DNA of 64,000 nucleotides from Methylobacterium sp. E-045 (GTDB lineage Bacteria; Pseudomonadota; Alphaproteobacteria; Rhizobiales; Beijerinckiaceae), in contig NZ_JAKSYE010000122.1 in assembly GCF_022829685.1 (NCBI RefSeq), positions 124,001-188,000 on the forward strand. The letters are read 5' to 3'. Under the pieces are notes generated by a model. That model was not told the DNA's origin. It saw only the letters and a list, made by a program, of their open reading frames with translations, and made no database searches. Below, one piece after another: positions 16,017-24,712 of the stretch. The first letter of the stretch is position 1, and every line of letters starts with the position of its first letter. The position numbers were made by a program, and so were the translations under genes.

Positions 16017-17108
16017 TCAGATCGCGAGCCCGAGCTGGCGCGGTCCCTCCGTCTCGCCCTGCTGCAGGCCCGACAGGGAGACACCGAGCAGGCGAACGCT
16101 GCGGCGGAGCGGGAACACCGTGCGGAGCAGCCCCAGCACCGAGAGCATCATCGCATCGCGGCCGGCGACCGGGGCCTCGAAGGACTGCGCCCGCGTGATC
16201 TGGACGAAATCCGAGAATTTGACCTTCAGCGTGACGGTGCGTCCCGAGACGCCCTTGGCGGCGCAGGAGGTCCAGACCTTGTCGATCAGCGGCGCCAGTC
16301 GCTCCGCCATGGCGTCGAACTCGGTGAGATCCTCCGAGAAGGTGGTCTCCGCCCCCACCGACTTGCGGATTCGGTGAGCGCGGACCTGCCGCTCGTCGAT
16401 GCCGCGCGCCACCGCATGATAATAGGCCGCCGAGCTGCCGAAGGCCGCCTGCAGTTCTTCCAGGGAGCGGGCCTTCAAGTCGCGGCCGGTGAGGATGCCG
16501 AGGCGCTTCATCTTCGCCTCGGTGACGGGGCCGACGCCGTGGAACCGGCCGATGGCCAGGTCCTCGACGAAACCCGGCCCCATCACCGGCGTGATCACGA
16601 ACAGCGCGTCGGGCTTGCGGAAGTCCGAGGCGACCTTGGCGAGGAATTTGTTGTAGGAGACGCCGGCCGAGGCCACGAGGCCGGTCCGCGCGAGGATCTC
16701 CGCCCGGATCACCCGCGCCACCTCGGTGGCCGTGGCCAGCCCCTGCAGGTTCTCGGTGACGTCGAGATAGGCCTCGTCGAGGGCGACCGGCTCGATGATC
16801 GCGGTATGTTCGGCGAACACCGCGCGGATCTCCTCCGAGATCGCCCGGTAGACCTCGAAGCGCGGCTTGACGAAGACGAGGTCGGGGCACAGGCGCCGGG
16901 CGGTGACCGAGGGCATGGCCGAGCGGACCCCGAAGACCCGTGCCTCGTAGCTGGCGGCGGCCACCACGCCGCGCTCGCGCGAGCCGCCGACCGCGAGGGG
17001 GCGCCCCCGCAGGGCCGGATCGTCCCGCTGCTCCACGGACGCGTAGAACGCATCCATGTCGATATGGATGATCTTACGGACGGGGCTCTCGTCGCCGGGA
17101 CTCGACAT
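16017..17108 (-). CDS. dinB: DNA polymerase IV (Y-family, error-prone)
   Basis: A 363-residue translesion polymerase. Catalytic carboxylates are in IIHIDMDAFYASVEQRDDP (D17 and D19) and in ALDEAYLDVTE. The fingers region has VVAAASYEARVFGVRSAMPS. The helix-hairpin-helix thumb is FHGVGPVTEAKMKRLGI, followed by the little-finger domain. The length is typical. A perfect LexA box lies about 60 bases upstream of the ATG, so it should be SOS-induced. No imuA/imuB/dnaE2 cassette is in the window. Confidence 0.96.
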   Translation of the reverse strand: MSSPGDESPVRKIIHIDMDAFYASVEQRDDPALRGRPLAVGGSRERGVVAAASYEARVFGVRSAMPSVTARRLCPDLVFVKPRFEVYRAISEEIRAVFAEHTAIIEPVALDEAYLDVTENLQGLATATEVARVIRAEILARTGLVASAGVSYNKFLAKVASDFRKPDALFVITPVMGPGFVEDLAIGRFHGVGPVTEAKMKRLGILTGRDLKARSLEELQAAFGSSAAYYHAVARGIDERQVRAHRIRKSVGAETTFSEDLTEFDAMAERLAPLIDKVWTSCAAKGVSGRTVTLKVKFSDFVQITRAQSFEAPVAGRDAMMLSVLGLLRTVFPLRRSVRLLGVSLSGLQQGETEGPRQLGLAI

Positions 17109-17168
17109 CGGATCGGGCTGTCACATCGGAGCGCGGGCCATGTGCCGTCATCGCGGGGACGGCACTGC

Positions 17169-17183
17169 GTTCGGTTTTTGTTC
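17169..17183. promoter_or_regulatory. LexA (SOS) box upstream of dinB
   Basis: GTTCGGTTTTTGTTC matches GTTC-N7-GTTC exactly, 61 bases upstream of the dinB start codon. A degenerate third half-site, TTTC at 17191-17194, continues the same phase. This is the second perfect LexA box in the window. Confidence 0.78.
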
Positions 17184-17456
17184 CTCGCGGTTTCAAGGTC
17201 CCGGGTCAACCGGCTGCGGCGGGCGCCGTGGTCTGGACTTTCCCATGGCGGGGCGCATGATGCCCCCCCGGTTCTCCCGTGCCGTGCGGGGAGCGGCCGG
17301 AACCGGGCCGTCGTCCCCGGCGGCATGTCGGGCGCGCTCCGCCCGACCGGCTCGGTGCCGGAACGACCACCATGATGGAGGAGGACGGCATTCCTCCGCA
17401 TCCTGGCGCTACGCGTCTCGAACCGGGCATGGGAGAACGACGATGCCGAGCGACTC

Positions 17457-17516
17457 AGAGCCAAGCGCCTCAGAGCCAAGAGCCTCGAAGCCAAGCGCCT
17501 CAGAGCCAAGAGTTTC
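17457..17516. repeat. Four tandem 15-bp repeats
   Basis: Four consecutive 15-base units, AGAGCCAAGCGCCTC and close variants, lie at 17457-17471, 17472-17486, 17487-17501 and 17502-17516. Units 1 and 3 are alike and units 2 and 4 are alike, so the array looks like a duplicated 30-base dimer. It is intergenic between dinB and the receiver gene and directly precedes copy C of the 51-bp repeat. Confidence 0.85.
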
Positions 17517-17521
17517 GCAAA

Positions 17522-17571
17522 GCGTCCCTCACAGGCTCCCGCTGCGCCGTCGTGTCCCGAGCGGGAACCGA
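17522..17571 (+). repeat. 51-bp dispersed repeat, copy C
   Basis: It begins GCGTCCCTCACAGGCTCCCG and ends GCGGGAACCGA, and is one base shorter than the other two copies. CCCGCT and AGCGGG inside it form a perfect six-base stem. It ends two bases before the GTG start of the receiver-domain gene, so it would form that gene's 5' untranslated region. Confidence 0.72.
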
Positions 17572-17573
17572 CC

Positions 17574-18074
17574 GTGACCGGGAGTGTCGTGCGGCAGGCC
17601 GGGCGGGCTCTCCGGGGGCGGCGCATCCTGGTGGTGGAAGACGAGTACTTCCTGGCCGATGAACTGGCGCGGGGCCTGGCCGGGGCGGAGGCCGAGGTGG
17701 TCGGTCCCATCGCCACCGCGCAGGGCGCCCTCGACCTCCTCGAAGGCCCGGCTCCGCCCGACGCGGCCATCCTGGACGTGAACCTCGCAGGCGAGGACGT
17801 GTACCCGGTGGCCGATGCGCTCCTCGCCCTCGGAATCCCGTTCCTGTTCACCACCGGCTACGACCAGGCGACGATCCTCGGCCGCCACGCGTCGGTCCGG
17901 CGGCTGGAGAAGCCGGTGGATACCGCGACGGTGTTGCGCGCGCTCGACCTCATCCTCGCCGATCGGGCATCACGGACGGGCGCGGCCGAATGGCGTTCGC
18001 ACGGCCCCTCGGCCCCGGAATGGGGGACGCGCGCGCAGTCGCGGGAATTTGATCGCATCCTTGCGCGGGAGTAG
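17574..18074 (+). CDS. Single-domain response regulator (receiver)
   Basis: A 166-residue protein with one receiver domain (about residues 16-130) and a short disordered tail. The acidic pocket is ILVVEDEYFLADELA and the phospho-acceptor is D68 in AAILDVNLAGED. The switch Thr lies in LFTTGYD and K113 in LEKPVDT. No output domain is present. Stand-alone receivers of this type in alphaproteobacteria usually sit next to HWE kinases and act as phosphate sinks or adaptors. Here the next gene is exactly such a kinase, 65 bases downstream. It starts with GTG. Confidence 0.9.
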   Translation: MTGSVVRQAGRALRGRRILVVEDEYFLADELARGLAGAEAEVVGPIATAQGALDLLEGPAPPDAAILDVNLAGEDVYPVADALLALGIPFLFTTGYDQATILGRHASVRRLEKPVDTATVLRALDLILADRASRTGAAEWRSHGPSAPEWGTRAQSREFDRILARE

Positions 18075-18138
18075 GCTTCGCGATGCGTCGGTACGCCTGA
18101 CTGCCGCGACTTCGAGCGAATGGCGGGCATCGAGAGAC

Positions 18139-20745
18139 ATGACACCGACGGTGCTGCCGGATGTGGTCGCGGGCCTGGACGAGATCCCGATCACCGACGC
18201 GCTGGCGACGCGTCCCCGACGCCGTCCCGACTACGAGGCGGAAGCCCAGGCGCTGGCCGAACTGGTCGAGGCACTCGCCGTCAGCCCGGCCACGGTCCCG
18301 CAACGCCTGGTGGACCTCCTCGTCGGGATGGGCGTGGCCGGATCGGCCGGCATCAGCCTCCTCACATCGGGCGAGATATCCGGGGAGACATCGGGGGAGG
18401 GCGCGAGGAGCGTCCGCGGCCGGGCGATCGCAGGAACCTGGGCCACGCATCGCGGCGACGGCGTTCCCTTCGATGAGGGCCTTCCCGCCCTCGTGGTGAC
18501 CCGAAACACCCCCCTGCTGGTCTCGCGCCCGCAGGCCCGCGTCCCGGCGGCCCCTGTCGAGCCGCCCCTCCAGGAACTGCTGCTGGTGCCGTTCCATGCC
18601 GGCGACGAGCCGGTCGGCACGCTCTGGGCCGGCACGCATGACCTCGGGCGCGGCTTCGACGGCGAAGACCTTCGCCTGCTCACGCGGCTGGCGCGCTTTG
18701 CCTCCGCCGCCTGCGTCATGACCGGCGCCCTCGATGAGGCGCGGGCCGCCAGGACGGAGCTGGAGCGGCGGGTGGCGGACGGCGCGCGCGCCCTCGCCGA
18801 AGCCCACGAGACGCTCCGCGAAACCGAGGCACGGCATCGGACCGACCTGGAACGGGAGGTGGCGGAGCGCACGGCCGAGCTGCGGTCGAGCCGTGACCTG
18901 GTCCAGGCCACCCTGGACCGTTCCGCGGACATGATCCAGGTCTTCGAGGCCGTCCGGGACGCCTCGGGCGGGATCGTCGATTTCTACTGCCGGCTGAACA
19001 ACCGCACCGCCGAGTGCCGCTTGGGCGAGATGCACGGACAAAGCCTCCTCGCATGCGATCCGGGCGCGGTCCGGGACGGCATCTTCGAGGCCTTCCGGCA
19101 GGTCGTGGAGACGGGCCGGCCCTCGGTGACCGAGCCCCGCCCTGCGCACGAGCCGTTCAACGGGCGGTTCCACCGATCGGTGGTGAAGCTCGGCGACGGC
19201 GTGGCGACCACCACCAGGGAGATGACCACCTGGAACGAGGCGCAGGAGGCGATCCCGCAGGCGGGCGACGCGGTCGCGCGCGTGCGGCTGGAGGAGAGCG
19301 AGGCGAAGTACCGCCATCTGTTCAACTCCATCGACGAGGGCTTCTGCATCGTCGAGCTGATCTTCGACGACCGACAGCGGCCGGTCGACTACCGGTTCCT
19401 CTCCGTCAACCCCGCCTTCGACCAGCAGACCGGGCTCGGCGACGCCACCGGGCGGACGATGCGGGAACTGCTCCCCGGGCTGGAGGCGAACTGGTTCGAG
19501 ACGTTCGGCCGGATCGCGCTGAACGGCGTGGCGGAACGGTTCGAACGCCGGTCGGGCGCCCTCGATCGCTGGTACGAGGTCTATGCCTTCCGCGTCGGCA
19601 CCGCCGAGCAGCGGCAGGTCGCGCTCCTGTTCAAGGACATCCAGCCTCGCAAGAGCGCCGAGGCGGCGTTGCGCGAGAGCGAGGAGCGCCTCAGCCAGTT
19701 CGGCGAGGCCTCGTCCGACGTCCTCTGGATGCGCGACGCCGCGACCTACCAGTGGGTCTATCTCACCCCGGCCTTCGAGACGATCTACGGCCTCGACCGC
19801 GCGACGGCCCTCTCCGGCGACCACATGGTGAGCTGGGTCGAGCTGATCGTGCCGGACGATCGCGCAGGGGCGGTGGAGAGCCTGCATCGCGTCCGGGCGG
19901 GCGGGAGCGTCACCTTCGAGTATCGCGTCAGGCGGCCCGGCGACGGCGGCATCCGCTGGATACGGGACACCGGCTTCCCCATGCGCGACGCCGCCGGCGC
20001 GGTGTGCTGGATCGGCGGCGTGGGCCGGGACATCACCGAGGAGAGGGAGACCGCCGAGCATATGAGCGTGCTCGTGGCGGAGTTGCAGCACCGCACCCGC
20101 AACCTCATGGGCGTGGTGCGCGCCACCGCCGACAAGACCCTGCGGAACAGCAGCGGCCTCGCCGACTTCCGGGAGCGCTACGGCACGCGTCTGGCGGCCC
20201 TCGCCCGCGTGCAGGGATTGCTGTCCCGCCTCGCGGAGGGCGAGCGCGTCAGCTTCGACGAGCTGATCCGAAGCGAGGTGGCGGCCCTCGACGGGGAGGC
20301 GTCGCGGGTCAGCCTGAGCGGACCGAAGGCGGTGGCGCTGCGCTCATCGACGGTCCAGATCTTCGCCATGGCCCTGCACGAACTGGCGACGAACGCGCTG
20401 AAATACGGCGCCCTGGCGCAACCGCAGGCGCATCTCGAGATCCGCTGGCACGTGGATGCTGCGGAACCGGAGCGGGCTCCCTGGCTGCATGTGGATTGGC
20501 GTGAGCGCGGCGTGCGGATGCCGGCGCGGGATGGCCTGCCGCAGGGGAGCGGCTCCGGCCGCGAACTGATCGAGCGGGCGTTGCCCTACCAGCTCGGCGC
20601 CAGAACGACCTTCGTGATGGAACCCGACGGCGTTCACTGCACCATCGCACTGCCCGTGTCGGAACAGACGATCCGGGAGAGAGCCAAGGCCGCCTTACGG
20701 CGGAATTCGGAGCCGGCCGATCCCGATGCCGATCGCGGGGGATGA
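18139..20745 (+). CDS. GAF/PAS-containing HWE histidine kinase
   Basis: An 868-residue soluble sensor kinase. In order: a GAF-like domain (about 35-200), a coiled coil (200-260), three PAS-type domains (about 262-370, 395-515 and 520-640, the last with a clear PAC end WIGGVGRDITEE), and an HWE kinase core. The phospho-acceptor is H651 in VAELQHRTRNLMGVV, and the ATPase N-box is ALHELATNALKYGAL. No transmembrane segment is seen, so it senses a cytoplasmic cue. The likely partner is the receiver encoded immediately upstream. Confidence 0.92.
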   Translation: MTPTVLPDVVAGLDEIPITDALATRPRRRPDYEAEAQALAELVEALAVSPATVPQRLVDLLVGMGVAGSAGISLLTSGEISGETSGEGARSVRGRAIAGTWATHRGDGVPFDEGLPALVVTRNTPLLVSRPQARVPAAPVEPPLQELLLVPFHAGDEPVGTLWAGTHDLGRGFDGEDLRLLTRLARFASAACVMTGALDEARAARTELERRVADGARALAEAHETLRETEARHRTDLEREVAERTAELRSSRDLVQATLDRSADMIQVFEAVRDASGGIVDFYCRLNNRTAECRLGEMHGQSLLACDPGAVRDGIFEAFRQVVETGRPSVTEPRPAHEPFNGRFHRSVVKLGDGVATTTREMTTWNEAQEAIPQAGDAVARVRLEESEAKYRHLFNSIDEGFCIVELIFDDRQRPVDYRFLSVNPAFDQQTGLGDATGRTMRELLPGLEANWFETFGRIALNGVAERFERRSGALDRWYEVYAFRVGTAEQRQVALLFKDIQPRKSAEAALRESEERLSQFGEASSDVLWMRDAATYQWVYLTPAFETIYGLDRATALSGDHMVSWVELIVPDDRAGAVESLHRVRAGGSVTFEYRVRRPGDGGIRWIRDTGFPMRDAAGAVCWIGGVGRDITEERETAEHMSVLVAELQHRTRNLMGVVRATADKTLRNSSGLADFRERYGTRLAALARVQGLLSRLAEGERVSFDELIRSEVAALDGEASRVSLSGPKAVALRSSTVQIFAMALHELATNALKYGALAQPQAHLEIRWHVDAAEPERAPWLHVDWRERGVRMPARDGLPQGSGSGRELIERALPYQLGARTTFVMEPDGVHCTIALPVSEQTIRERAKAALRRNSEPADPDADRGG

Positions 20746-20965
20746 GGATGCCCGCCCGCTCGCATTCGCCGCCGGGAGACGCACCGGGAGTGAAGCCCGG
20801 GACGGGGAGGCGGCGACCGGCACGCCTCGCGACGGCGGGCGCCGGCCCCTCCGAGCTATCCCTCCTCCATCGCCCGAGATTAGCCGGCGACGATCAACAC
20901 TTCAGGCAGGTGAATGACCGTGCCACGGCAATTCCCCATGCGCGCCATGTGTGCGAAGAGACGGT

Positions 20966-21709
20966 ATGCCGCACTACTTCATCCGCAAGCTCGAGCAGTT
21001 CACGAAGCTCTCGCGCAGCGACCGGCAGGCCCTGGAAAACGCGGCCGGCCAGCGGCGGACCGTTGCGAAGCACTCCGACATCATCAGCGAGGGCGACGAT
21101 CCTCATCACGTCAACCTGATCCTGGACGGCTGGGCGTGCCGCTACAAGCAGCTCGACGATGGCCGGCGCCAGATCATCGCCTTCTTCGTCCCCGGCGACC
21201 TCTGCGACAGCCATGTCTACATCCTGCGCGAGATGGACCATTCCATCGTGGCCCTCACCCCCGTCAGGCTGGCTGAGATCTCGCGCGCCACGCTGGAGCG
21301 GATGGCCGACGACCATGGGCGGGTGACGAAGGCGTTGTGGTGGGACACCCTGGTGACGGTGGCGGTTCAGCGCGAATGGACGGTCAACCTGGGCCAACGC
21401 ACCGCCCTGGAGCGTCTCGGCCACCTCTTCTGCGAAGTGTTCCTGCGTTTGCGCGGGGTCGGCCTGACGGATGGCGCCACCTGCGACTTCCCCCTGACGC
21501 AGGTGGAACTGGCGGATGCCCTCGGTCTCTCGAACGTGCACATCAACCGTACCCTCCAGGAACTGCGGCGTGCCGGCCTGATCGGGCTCAAGGGCGGGCG
21601 CCTGACCATTCCCGACTTCGATGCCCTGCAACGGGCATCGCTGTTCAACCCGAACTACCTTCACCTCGACCACGAAGGGCGTCTCTTCGATGCCGACGGA
21701 CCGGTGTGA
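20966..21709 (+). CDS. Crp/Fnr-family transcriptional regulator
   Basis: A 247-residue regulator. The cyclic-nucleotide-type beta-roll spans about residues 15-130 (ISEGDDPHHVNLILDGWACRY, IIAFFVPGDLCD). A long dimer helix follows, and then a Crp-type winged helix-turn-helix (QVELADALGLSNVHINRTLQELRRAGLI). There is no N-terminal Cys cluster, so it is not an oxygen-sensing Fnr. It lies between two HWE kinase genes on the same strand. The kinase that follows starts 41 bases after it, suggesting shared control. ATG 20966 was chosen over one five codons earlier because the family starts near here. Confidence 0.9.
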   Translation: MPHYFIRKLEQFTKLSRSDRQALENAAGQRRTVAKHSDIISEGDDPHHVNLILDGWACRYKQLDDGRRQIIAFFVPGDLCDSHVYILREMDHSIVALTPVRLAEISRATLERMADDHGRVTKALWWDTLVTVAVQREWTVNLGQRTALERLGHLFCEVFLRLRGVGLTDGATCDFPLTQVELADALGLSNVHINRTLQELRRAGLIGLKGGRLTIPDFDALQRASLFNPNYLHLDHEGRLFDADGPV

Positions 21710-21749
21710 TGCCGAACCGGTTCTCCCTCCAGCACGCCGTGGACTTGCG

Positions 21750-22439
21750 ATGACGATGGGATCCGACCCGACGGGCGCCGAGGAACAGGTGGTGCTGCTG
21801 GCCGAGCTGCAGCACCGGGTGCGCAACACGCTGGCCACGATGCGGTTGATCGCGCGGCGCTCGGCGGAATTCAGCGAGAGCCTGGAGGACTACACCGCGC
21901 ATCTCGACGGGCGGCTGGCCGCCATGGCACGGGTCCAGAACGTCATCATCCAGAACCCCTCGGCCGGGGTCGATCTCGACCGCCTCGTCACCGACGAACT
22001 CACGAGCGCGCTCGCCTACCAGGAGGAACGCACGCATGTGGACGGACCGGATCTGAGGCTGCATCTGCGGGCCGCCGAGCCCCTCGCGCTCGCCCTGCAC
22101 GAACTCACGACGAACGCCCTCAAGTTCGGAGCCCTGGCCACGCCGACGGGCCGCCTGGCGGTGACGTGGCGGATCGACGAACGGGACGGCGGCCCCCACC
22201 TCGTCTTCGACTGGGTGGAGGGCGGCGTGCCCCTGGACGAGGACGCGTCTCGGCGCAGGGGATTCGGCACGGTCGTGCTGGAGGAGATGCTGGCGTACAG
22301 CCTGAGCGCCGCGACGACCCTCGCCTTTGCGCCCGACGGCTTGCACTATCGCCTGACGCTGCCCCTCACCAGCCGGACATTGCACGGCGGGACCGGTGCC
22401 CCGCCGCCGCCCCTCCGGCCACAGGACGGCCGTGGTTAA
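21750..22439 (+). CDS. Minimal HWE-type histidine kinase
   Basis: A 229-residue kinase made of only the dimerisation and ATPase parts. H22 lies in LLAELQHRVRNTLATMRLIA. The N-box is ALALHELTTNALKFGAL, and the later glycine-rich end RRRGFGTVVLEEML matches the HWE/HisKA_2 layout. It has no sensor domain and no membrane segment, so it must be activated by a partner. The Crp-type regulator or the PAS kinase next to it are candidates by position. Confidence 0.88.
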   Translation: MTMGSDPTGAEEQVVLLAELQHRVRNTLATMRLIARRSAEFSESLEDYTAHLDGRLAAMARVQNVIIQNPSAGVDLDRLVTDELTSALAYQEERTHVDGPDLRLHLRAAEPLALALHELTTNALKFGALATPTGRLAVTWRIDERDGGPHLVFDWVEGGVPLDEDASRRRGFGTVVLEEMLAYSLSAATTLAFAPDGLHYRLTLPLTSRTLHGGTGAPPPPLRPQDGRG

Positions 22440-22602
22440 ACGGGTTTCGCGAGAGCGGTCACCCGTTCTGCAGATCGCGCGACGGTGCGCTGGAGCGCTC
22501 TGCACCGACGTGGATGCCGGCTCCGCGAAAACGCGCGCGGCTAAAGCCTTCTCCAGGGGAGGGCCTTGTCGTCAGGACCCGGGACGTCTCGAGGACCAGG
22601 CG

Positions 22603-23997
22603 TCATCCCTCGACGAATCCGTCATCGTAGGCGAAGAACACGCCTTCCGGGTCGTGCCGTCTCCTCAGGGCGCAAAGCCGTTCCCATTTCTCGGCCGTGA
22701 AGGCCTGCGGGACGTTCGTGGGCTGCTCGACCGTATTCGTCTCGCCGATATAGTACCCCGTATTATAGGGGCGTAACGTCGTCGTGATCCGGCGATGCCA
22801 CTCGGTGTTGAGGTCGTCGTCCTCGGCCTTCCACCACATGGTCCATGGGCCGCCGTAGACCTTGGCGGACACGGAATAGGCCATGTCCTTCTGCGCGGCC
22901 GGGACATCCGGGCCGCAGAAGATGGTCAGCAGGAAGACGGAGGTCGCCGACGGCGCATCGGGCAGGAGGGGCAGGACGGCCCGGACCAGTTCCCCCGGAC
23001 TGTGATCGGAATAGGTCGCTTCCACACGGGAGCGGGCGCCCTCCGGCCAGAAGGATCCCGACGCATCGAAGAGCTCCTCGAACGTGAGCGGCGTCGCGAA
23101 GGACGACGACATCGGCGCGATCGGAGGGGATTCCAGAGCCTGCAGGGCGGTCTTCGCCCCGTCCGGCGTGTCCTCGAACACCGTCGCCGTCACCATGCAG
23201 AGCCAGCCGTTCTCGGCGGCGACCTGCCCTCTCAGCTCCGGCGGAGCCTGCACGATGAACAGGCTCAACTCGACCGCGGGGGAGATGCCGGGGGCTAACC
23301 TGCCGAGCCACGTCCCGATCGCCGGGGCGTCCGCGAGGCGATAGTAGGAGGTGCTGCCATGCATGGCTTTCGGCAGCGGATGAAGCTTCAGATGGTACTT
23401 CGTCACGATACCGAAGAATCCGGACCCCGCCCCTCGGGCGGCCCAGAAGAAATCCGTGTTCTGCGTCGCGCTCGCCGTGATCCGCTCGCCCTGGGCGGTG
23501 ACGAGCTCGATGGCCTCGACGCTCTCCGCTCCGGATCCCCAGACGGTGGGGTTCCAGGCCATGCCGCCACCAAGCAGATAGCCGCTGGCTTTCACCTGCG
23601 GGCAATGGCCGGTGGGGAAGGCCAGCCCGAGGGGATTGAGGGCCTTCTGGATGTCGCGGTTGCTGACGATCGGCTGGATGATCGCCCTGCGGTTGTCGGC
23701 ATCGATGGAGACGATCCCGGAGAAATTCGCGAGATCGACCAGGATCCCGCCATGGCGCAGGGTCGGCTGGCACCAGTTATGGCCGCCTCCGCGCACGACG
23801 ACCTTCAGCCCGCTGGCGCGGGCGAACCGCACGGCCGCGACGACGTCATCCTCGTCCAAGGCCGTCACGACGGCCAGCGGCGCACGGTCTGGGATCAGTC
23901 TGTTCCAGAGATTCCCGTGGATCGCCTCGAGAAACCGCGCATCCTCCGCAGTGAGAACCTCGCCTTTGCAGGCCGCCCTCAGACCATCGATGTTCAT
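22603..23997 (-). CDS. FAD-linked oxidase, berberine-bridge-enzyme type
   Basis: A 464-residue vanillyl-alcohol-oxidase superfamily flavoprotein. The FAD-binding domain has VVVRGGGHNWCQPTLRHGG, whose His is the usual 8-alpha-histidyl attachment residue. PTGHCPQVKASGYLLGGGMAW includes a Cys at the position used for 6-S-cysteinyl attachment in bicovalent members. The C-terminal BBE segment is present (LRRRHDPEGVFFAYDDGF). No signal peptide is seen, unlike many secreted relatives. The substrate is unknown; sugars, alkaloid-like amines and phenolics are used by relatives. The neighbouring deaminase is on the same strand but about 170 bases away. Confidence 0.88.
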   Translation of the reverse strand: MNIDGLRAACKGEVLTAEDARFLEAIHGNLWNRLIPDRAPLAVVTALDEDDVVAAVRFARASGLKVVVRGGGHNWCQPTLRHGGILVDLANFSGIVSIDADNRRAIIQPIVSNRDIQKALNPLGLAFPTGHCPQVKASGYLLGGGMAWNPTVWGSGAESVEAIELVTAQGERITASATQNTDFFWAARGAGSGFFGIVTKYHLKLHPLPKAMHGSTSYYRLADAPAIGTWLGRLAPGISPAVELSLFIVQAPPELRGQVAAENGWLCMVTATVFEDTPDGAKTALQALESPPIAPMSSSFATPLTFEELFDASGSFWPEGARSRVEATYSDHSPGELVRAVLPLLPDAPSATSVFLLTIFCGPDVPAAQKDMAYSVSAKVYGGPWTMWWKAEDDDLNTEWHRRITTTLRPYNTGYYIGETNTVEQPTNVPQAFTAEKWERLCALRRRHDPEGVFFAYDDGFVEG

Positions 23998-24165
23998 GGC
24001 GTCACGCAGTCCGGGAGCGGCTCACGACACGTCCCGGCCACGGCCTGGTCTCGCTCGGAGCACGAGGGCGAAGCGGGGCCTTGTCGGCCACCTGAGAGGA
24101 AGAGGCCGCCCGGGCGAGAACCGCCCGGGCGGTGATCGGTTCACGGCGAGACCCGAGCCGCCGTT

Positions 24166-24648
24166 TCAGTAAGGGACCCGGTCCGCCTTCTGGGCGTATT
24201 TCTTCCAGACCTCGACGGCTTCCGTGCGCATGATCTGCGTGGTGGGAATGGACCGCTCGGCGACGTCCTTCTTGAGCTCGGCATAGATCATGCTGTCGTC
24301 GAACCCGCCGTATTCCAGCGCGTCTTCCACCTGGGCCGCATAATAGACCCGCTTGATGCCGGCCCAATAGGCGGCCGCCATACACATCGGGCAGGGCTCG
24401 GCGCTGGTATAGAGCGTCGCGTCGCGAAGCTTGAACGTCCCTTGTGACTTGCAGGCCTTGCGAATGGCCTCGATCTCACCGTGCCAGGTCGGATCGTTCT
24501 CGGCGACGACGCGATTGGCGCCCTCGGCGATGATCTCGCCATCCTGAACGATCACGCATCCGAACACGCCGCCGGCACTCTCGACCAGGGAGGTCTTCTC
24601 GGACAGGGCGATCGCCCGAGCCATGAAATCAGTGTGGTCGTGAGCCAT
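24166..24648 (-). CDS. Nucleoside/guanine deaminase (CDA fold)
   Basis: A 160-residue zinc deaminase of the cytidine-deaminase superfamily, close to GuaD-type guanine deaminases. Zinc ligands are H56 in the WHGEIEAIRKA motif and C86/C89 in SAEPCPMCMAAAYWAG. The proton-shuttle Glu is E58. The end YAQKADRVPY matches the family's C-terminal lid. The start is ATG 24648 with AGGAAG upstream. The frame continues upstream through a His-rich run encoded by a trinucleotide repeat, which is probably not translated. It likely salvages guanine to xanthine. Confidence 0.87.
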   Translation of the reverse strand: MAHDHTDFMARAIALSEKTSLVESAGGVFGCVIVQDGEIIAEGANRVVAENDPTWHGEIEAIRKACKSQGTFKLRDATLYTSAEPCPMCMAAAYWAGIKRVYYAAQVEDALEYGGFDDSMIYAELKKDVAERSIPTTQIMRTEAVEVWKKYAQKADRVPY

Positions 24649-24663
24649 TTCCAGTCTTCCTCG

Positions 24664-24681
24664 ATGATGATGATGATGATC
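24664..24681. repeat. Trinucleotide (ATG/CAT) microsatellite
   Basis: Six near-perfect repeats of GAT/ATG lie just upstream of the deaminase start. In frame they would encode a run of His residues. Slippage here could alter spacing or create alternative starts. Confidence 0.6.
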
Positions 24682-24712
24682 AGCGTTCGCTGTCATGGTT
24701 GGCGAGCTGTGG

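Noticed and set aside
17950..20091. A 713-codon minus-strand open frame opposite the PAS/HWE kinase
   Set aside because: It arises from the codon bias of the sense gene; no domain is recognisable on the antisense reading.
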